From Thermothielavioides terrestris NRRL 8126 (taxonomy: Eukaryota > Ascomycota > Sordariomycetes > Sordariales > Chaetomiaceae): a DNA stretch of 64,000 nt. The notes beneath the pieces are model-generated. The model made no database searches and was not told where the DNA came from. It was given only the letters and a program-made list of their open reading frames with translations. The position numbers and the translations under genes are program-made. This document shows positions 61,114 through 64,000 of this stretch, in pieces. Numbering within the stretch: the first letter of the stretch is position 1; every line of letters begins with the position of its first letter. The stretch spans positions 6,668,001 to 6,732,000 of the forward strand of contig NC_016458.1 in NCBI RefSeq assembly GCF_000226115.1. The letters run 5' to 3'.

Positions 61114-63195
61114 CTCTATAAAGCGACTATAAGGCATTTCCACCTATAGAGCCTCTAGCTCTACAAAGTGAGAAAGAGGATATATTCTACAATACAATAG
61201 AATATATAGTAGAGTAGGAAGCTTAGCCTATAGGGCATAAAGCTCTATAAACGTAACCTTCGACTAATGAACTAGCACCAAATGTACTAAAACCGCGATA
61301 TAAACCTAAGGAGCCCCTTATACCTATAAGAAGGAGTATATAAATTTAGAAGCCTTCTACGAAAGTACATAAGAATATAGCTCTGAGTATAGCTTTAGAG
61401 CGTATATATATTTTCTTTATTAGGTCGTTGGAAATATAGGAAAACCTAGGGTTGAGGTTCTAGACTAATCACCTAGATCCTACTCCCTAGGAAGCCTACA
61501 ATAGCAACAAGACACTCTTCCCTACGTCTTAAGAGGGTATTAAGACACTTTTCCTAGAGTTGTTCTAAACCCTATATACAATGTTTACTACCGCTACTAG
61601 CCAGATACCAACGATATATTACAATACTAAGCTCCCCCTTCTCCTAAAGAGCTAGAGAGACTTAGAGAACTATAAGTATAGGAAGGAGTTTAAGGCGGCT
61701 ATATATAAGGAGATCCGTAATCTAATGAGCAAAGGAACGTAGCGAGAGATTAAGCGAAAGTATATAAAAATATAGCCTCTGCCCCTAAAATAGGTATTCG
61801 ACTATAAGCTCGACAAAGATAATAACCTTAAGAAGTGCAAAGCGTATATCTATATACAAAGTAATCTACAAGACACTACTAATATCGCGAATATATATAT
61901 AGCTACCCTCGCTATACGCTCTTTTCGTACTATTATAGCGCTCGTAGTATACTTCGACCTTAAAGTAAAGTAGTTCGATGTTAAGTAGGCGTTCCTAAAT
62001 ACGAGGAGACTAGATATAGAGCAGGTAATTTATAAGCTTCTAGATAGATTTAAGAAACTAAAGATCTATATAGAGCTTCTAAAAGCTCTTTATAGGCTAA
62101 AGGACTTACTACTCCTATAGTATAATAAGTTCTATAATACTCTTAAAGAGCTTAGCTTACAACCTTCTATAGAAGAACTTTACTTGTTTTTTAACCCTAA
62201 GAAGAAGATAATCCTTATCTTCTATATTAACAACTTTTTAGTAGTTTACTATTGAGATAACGCTATAGCTATAGAGCGTATTATAAAGGGCATTAAAGCG
62301 AAGTATAAGGTATATAAGTAAGGCGATGTCGAGCACTTCCTTAGGATTAGGGTTATCTATAACTATAGAGCGTGTAAGATCTAGCTTATATACGACTAGT
62401 ATATCGAGAAGATCGTAAAGAAGTATAGTCTCTCCAATATCACGAGCGCTCTAGCTATCCCTCTTCTTATAGAGGAGCTTCGTAAGTTTAAAAGAGAGGC
62501 GTCCTCTAAGTAGGTTAAACTATACTAAGAGCTTATAGGCTTAATCCTCTACTCTATAGTTATAATCCGACTAGACGTCGTATTTATAGCTATAAAGCTC
62601 TCTTAGTTCCTAACGAATCTAGGACTAGAGTATATCAAAGCAATAAAATAAGTTATTTAGTATCTATATACTATACACTTCCTTAGTATATAGTATAGGG
62701 ATAAAGGCATTTACTAAATGCTTTAGATTATATCCAATGTATTATATAGGGATAATCTAGATATACAACGCTCTTTATAGAGCTATATTATAATACTCTT
62801 TAGAGGATTGATCTCCTAGAAGGCTATATAGTAAAATACTATTACTATATCTTCTACTAAGGTAGAGTTAAAAGCTTTATCGTTTACTATAGCTAAGACA
62901 ATTGCCTTAAAGCGCTTATTTAAAGACCTTACGTTCAAGATTAGAGAGCTTTAGAGGATCTTCTATAACAATTAGCAAACGATTTAGCTCATAGTAGAAG
63001 AGTATACGAGGATCAATACTCGTCTACACTATATAGATATTTATAATATATAGCTTTGCTAAGAGTATTAGAATAAGTAGTTCAATATACTCTACCTCCC
63101 TACTATATAAATGCCTATAGACGGTTTAACGAAATAGCTCTTAAGGTAGAAGTTCAAGCACTTCTACGCTCTATTAAACCTTTAAGATATATATT
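61114..63195 (+). pseudogene. Ty1/copia element, right part (RT and RNase H), RIP-decayed
   Basis: The plus-strand frame continues from the left part. Copia RT landmarks are KGT followed by a stop and REIKRKY (family form KGTW), then FDVK, a stop and AFLN (family QxDVKTAFLN), and FYINNFLVVY (family YVDDLLV with both Asp changed to Asn). RNase H landmarks are SSTKVELKALS and NNxQTIQL-like residues near 62850-63000. The end is near LNL..DIY at about 63190. Stops are TAG/TAA at Gln or Trp positions. No right LTR was recognised before the next decayed sequence. Confidence 0.78.
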
Positions 63196-63239
63196 AAGTA
63201 AGAAAAGAGTAGAGGAGTCAACTATCTTCTTTATAAAGA

Positions 63240-64000
63240 CTCTCTACTGCTACTATTCTATACTCTCGCCCTATATATTCTAGCAATTAATAAGCTCTGT
63301 TATCGTCGCCTTTCCCTAAAGCTAAAGGATCTTCGCCTATATCTCTAACCGCTCTACTAGCTTCATTGTCTATATAACAACCTACTCTAGTTCCTAGTTA
63401 TTAACTAATTTATCGCTTTCTACCTACTTAGAGAGCACCTTCTACGTCTTACTCTCTATCAACGCTATAGGCGTAAAACTAAGGGGGTTATCTAAGGCTC
63501 TACCCTAGGCGACTATAGGGACCTCCTATGCCTACTACTAAGGCTGCTCCTCTACTAGCTCTATTATATCTATATCCTCCTACTCTCTCTCCTCCTTAAC
63601 CTCTTAGGGATTGTTCAAAAGTATATAAAGTGTAGGACGAATCTTCTTTATAGCCTATTTAGTATTAGATAGGGGGTATAAAGTAGTAGATAGTAGAGAC
63701 TTACCTTCTAGTTAAAGTCGTTGATAGCTATAGTCAAAGCTTATACCTTCTCTATAGTAGTAGGTAGGATCGGCTTATAGCTATAGTTAAAGCGTTTACA
63801 ATACTAGCAATATATACTATAGCTATTATAGTTATAGTAGGTTCTATCGTAGAAGCCTATAAGAGTAGCGTATATATAACCTAGGTATAGGATCTTACAC
63901 TCTATAGTTATTGATAGTATATAACTAGGGGGTATATTAGAGCGATATAGTAATAAGCTAGAAGGAAGAGCGTATAACTTACTTAACTAGAGGACTATAG
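63240..64000 (-). pseudogene. Unidentified decayed element at right edge
   Basis: AT-rich, TpA-rich DNA beyond the copia RNase H. A minus-strand frame with TAG/TAA stops reads as a Glu/Lys/Gln-rich, coiled-coil-like protein (MKLVERLEIQAKIL, then KATITELIN) near 63290-63400, and continues toward the window edge. It may be a gag or transposase C-terminus. Truncated by the window. Confidence 0.35.

Overview
The window looks like a chromosome segment of a filamentous ascomycete, most likely a Sordariomycete close to the Sordariales/Chaetomiaceae. The reasons are compact GC-rich genes with short introns (about 50-90 nt) carrying CTAAC-type branch points, typical fungal housekeeping proteins, and AT-rich blocks showing the C-to-T/G-to-A decay of repeat-induced point mutation (RIP). 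The species cannot be fixed from sequence reading alone.

Layout: 1-27 kb is ordinary gene space. It holds a small unknown gene (922-1299, +), cystathionine beta-lyase (-), the Msp1 AAA ATPase (-), the monopolin-like protein Csm1/Pcs1 (+), the GPI inositol-deacylase Bst1 (-), the mismatch-repair endonuclease Pms1 (+), an unknown membrane protein (-), mitochondrial NADPH:adrenodoxin reductase (+), ETF alpha (-) and a SWI3/RSC8 chromatin-remodelling subunit (+). From 27.47 to 31.72 kb lies a 4.3-kb RIP-decayed tandem array of about 21 truncated tRNA-Leu copies. It ends at one intact intron-containing tRNA-Leu(UAA) gene (31750-31845, -). Small tandem and palindromic repeats follow, then a single-exon protein with eight C2H2 fingers (-).

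From 38 to 48 kb gene space resumes: carnitine acetyltransferase with an apparent mitochondrial leader exon (+), cyclase-associated protein (-), a Mak32-like PfkB protein (+) and MCM3 (-). From about 50.3 kb to the right edge the DNA is AT-rich and RIP-decayed. A plus-strand Ty1/copia element (50.5-53.6 and 61.1-63.2 kb) is split by a complete minus-strand Ty3/gypsy chromovirus (53612-61108). The chromovirus has 260-bp LTRs, a polypurine tract and a 5-bp target duplication. Another decayed element starts near 63.2 kb.

The genes do not form one pathway. Several share mitochondrial or peroxisomal redox and carbon metabolism (adrenodoxin reductase, ETF alpha, carnitine acetyltransferase, Msp1). 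Others serve chromosome maintenance (Pcs1, Pms1, SWI3-like, MCM3). Exon boundaries were inferred from splice signals, reading phase and remembered family conservation; no alignment could be run. The feature most likely to be undescribed is the downstream tandem array of 5'-truncated tRNA-Leu(UAA) units with quantised spacing and a 1.03-kb higher-order period.
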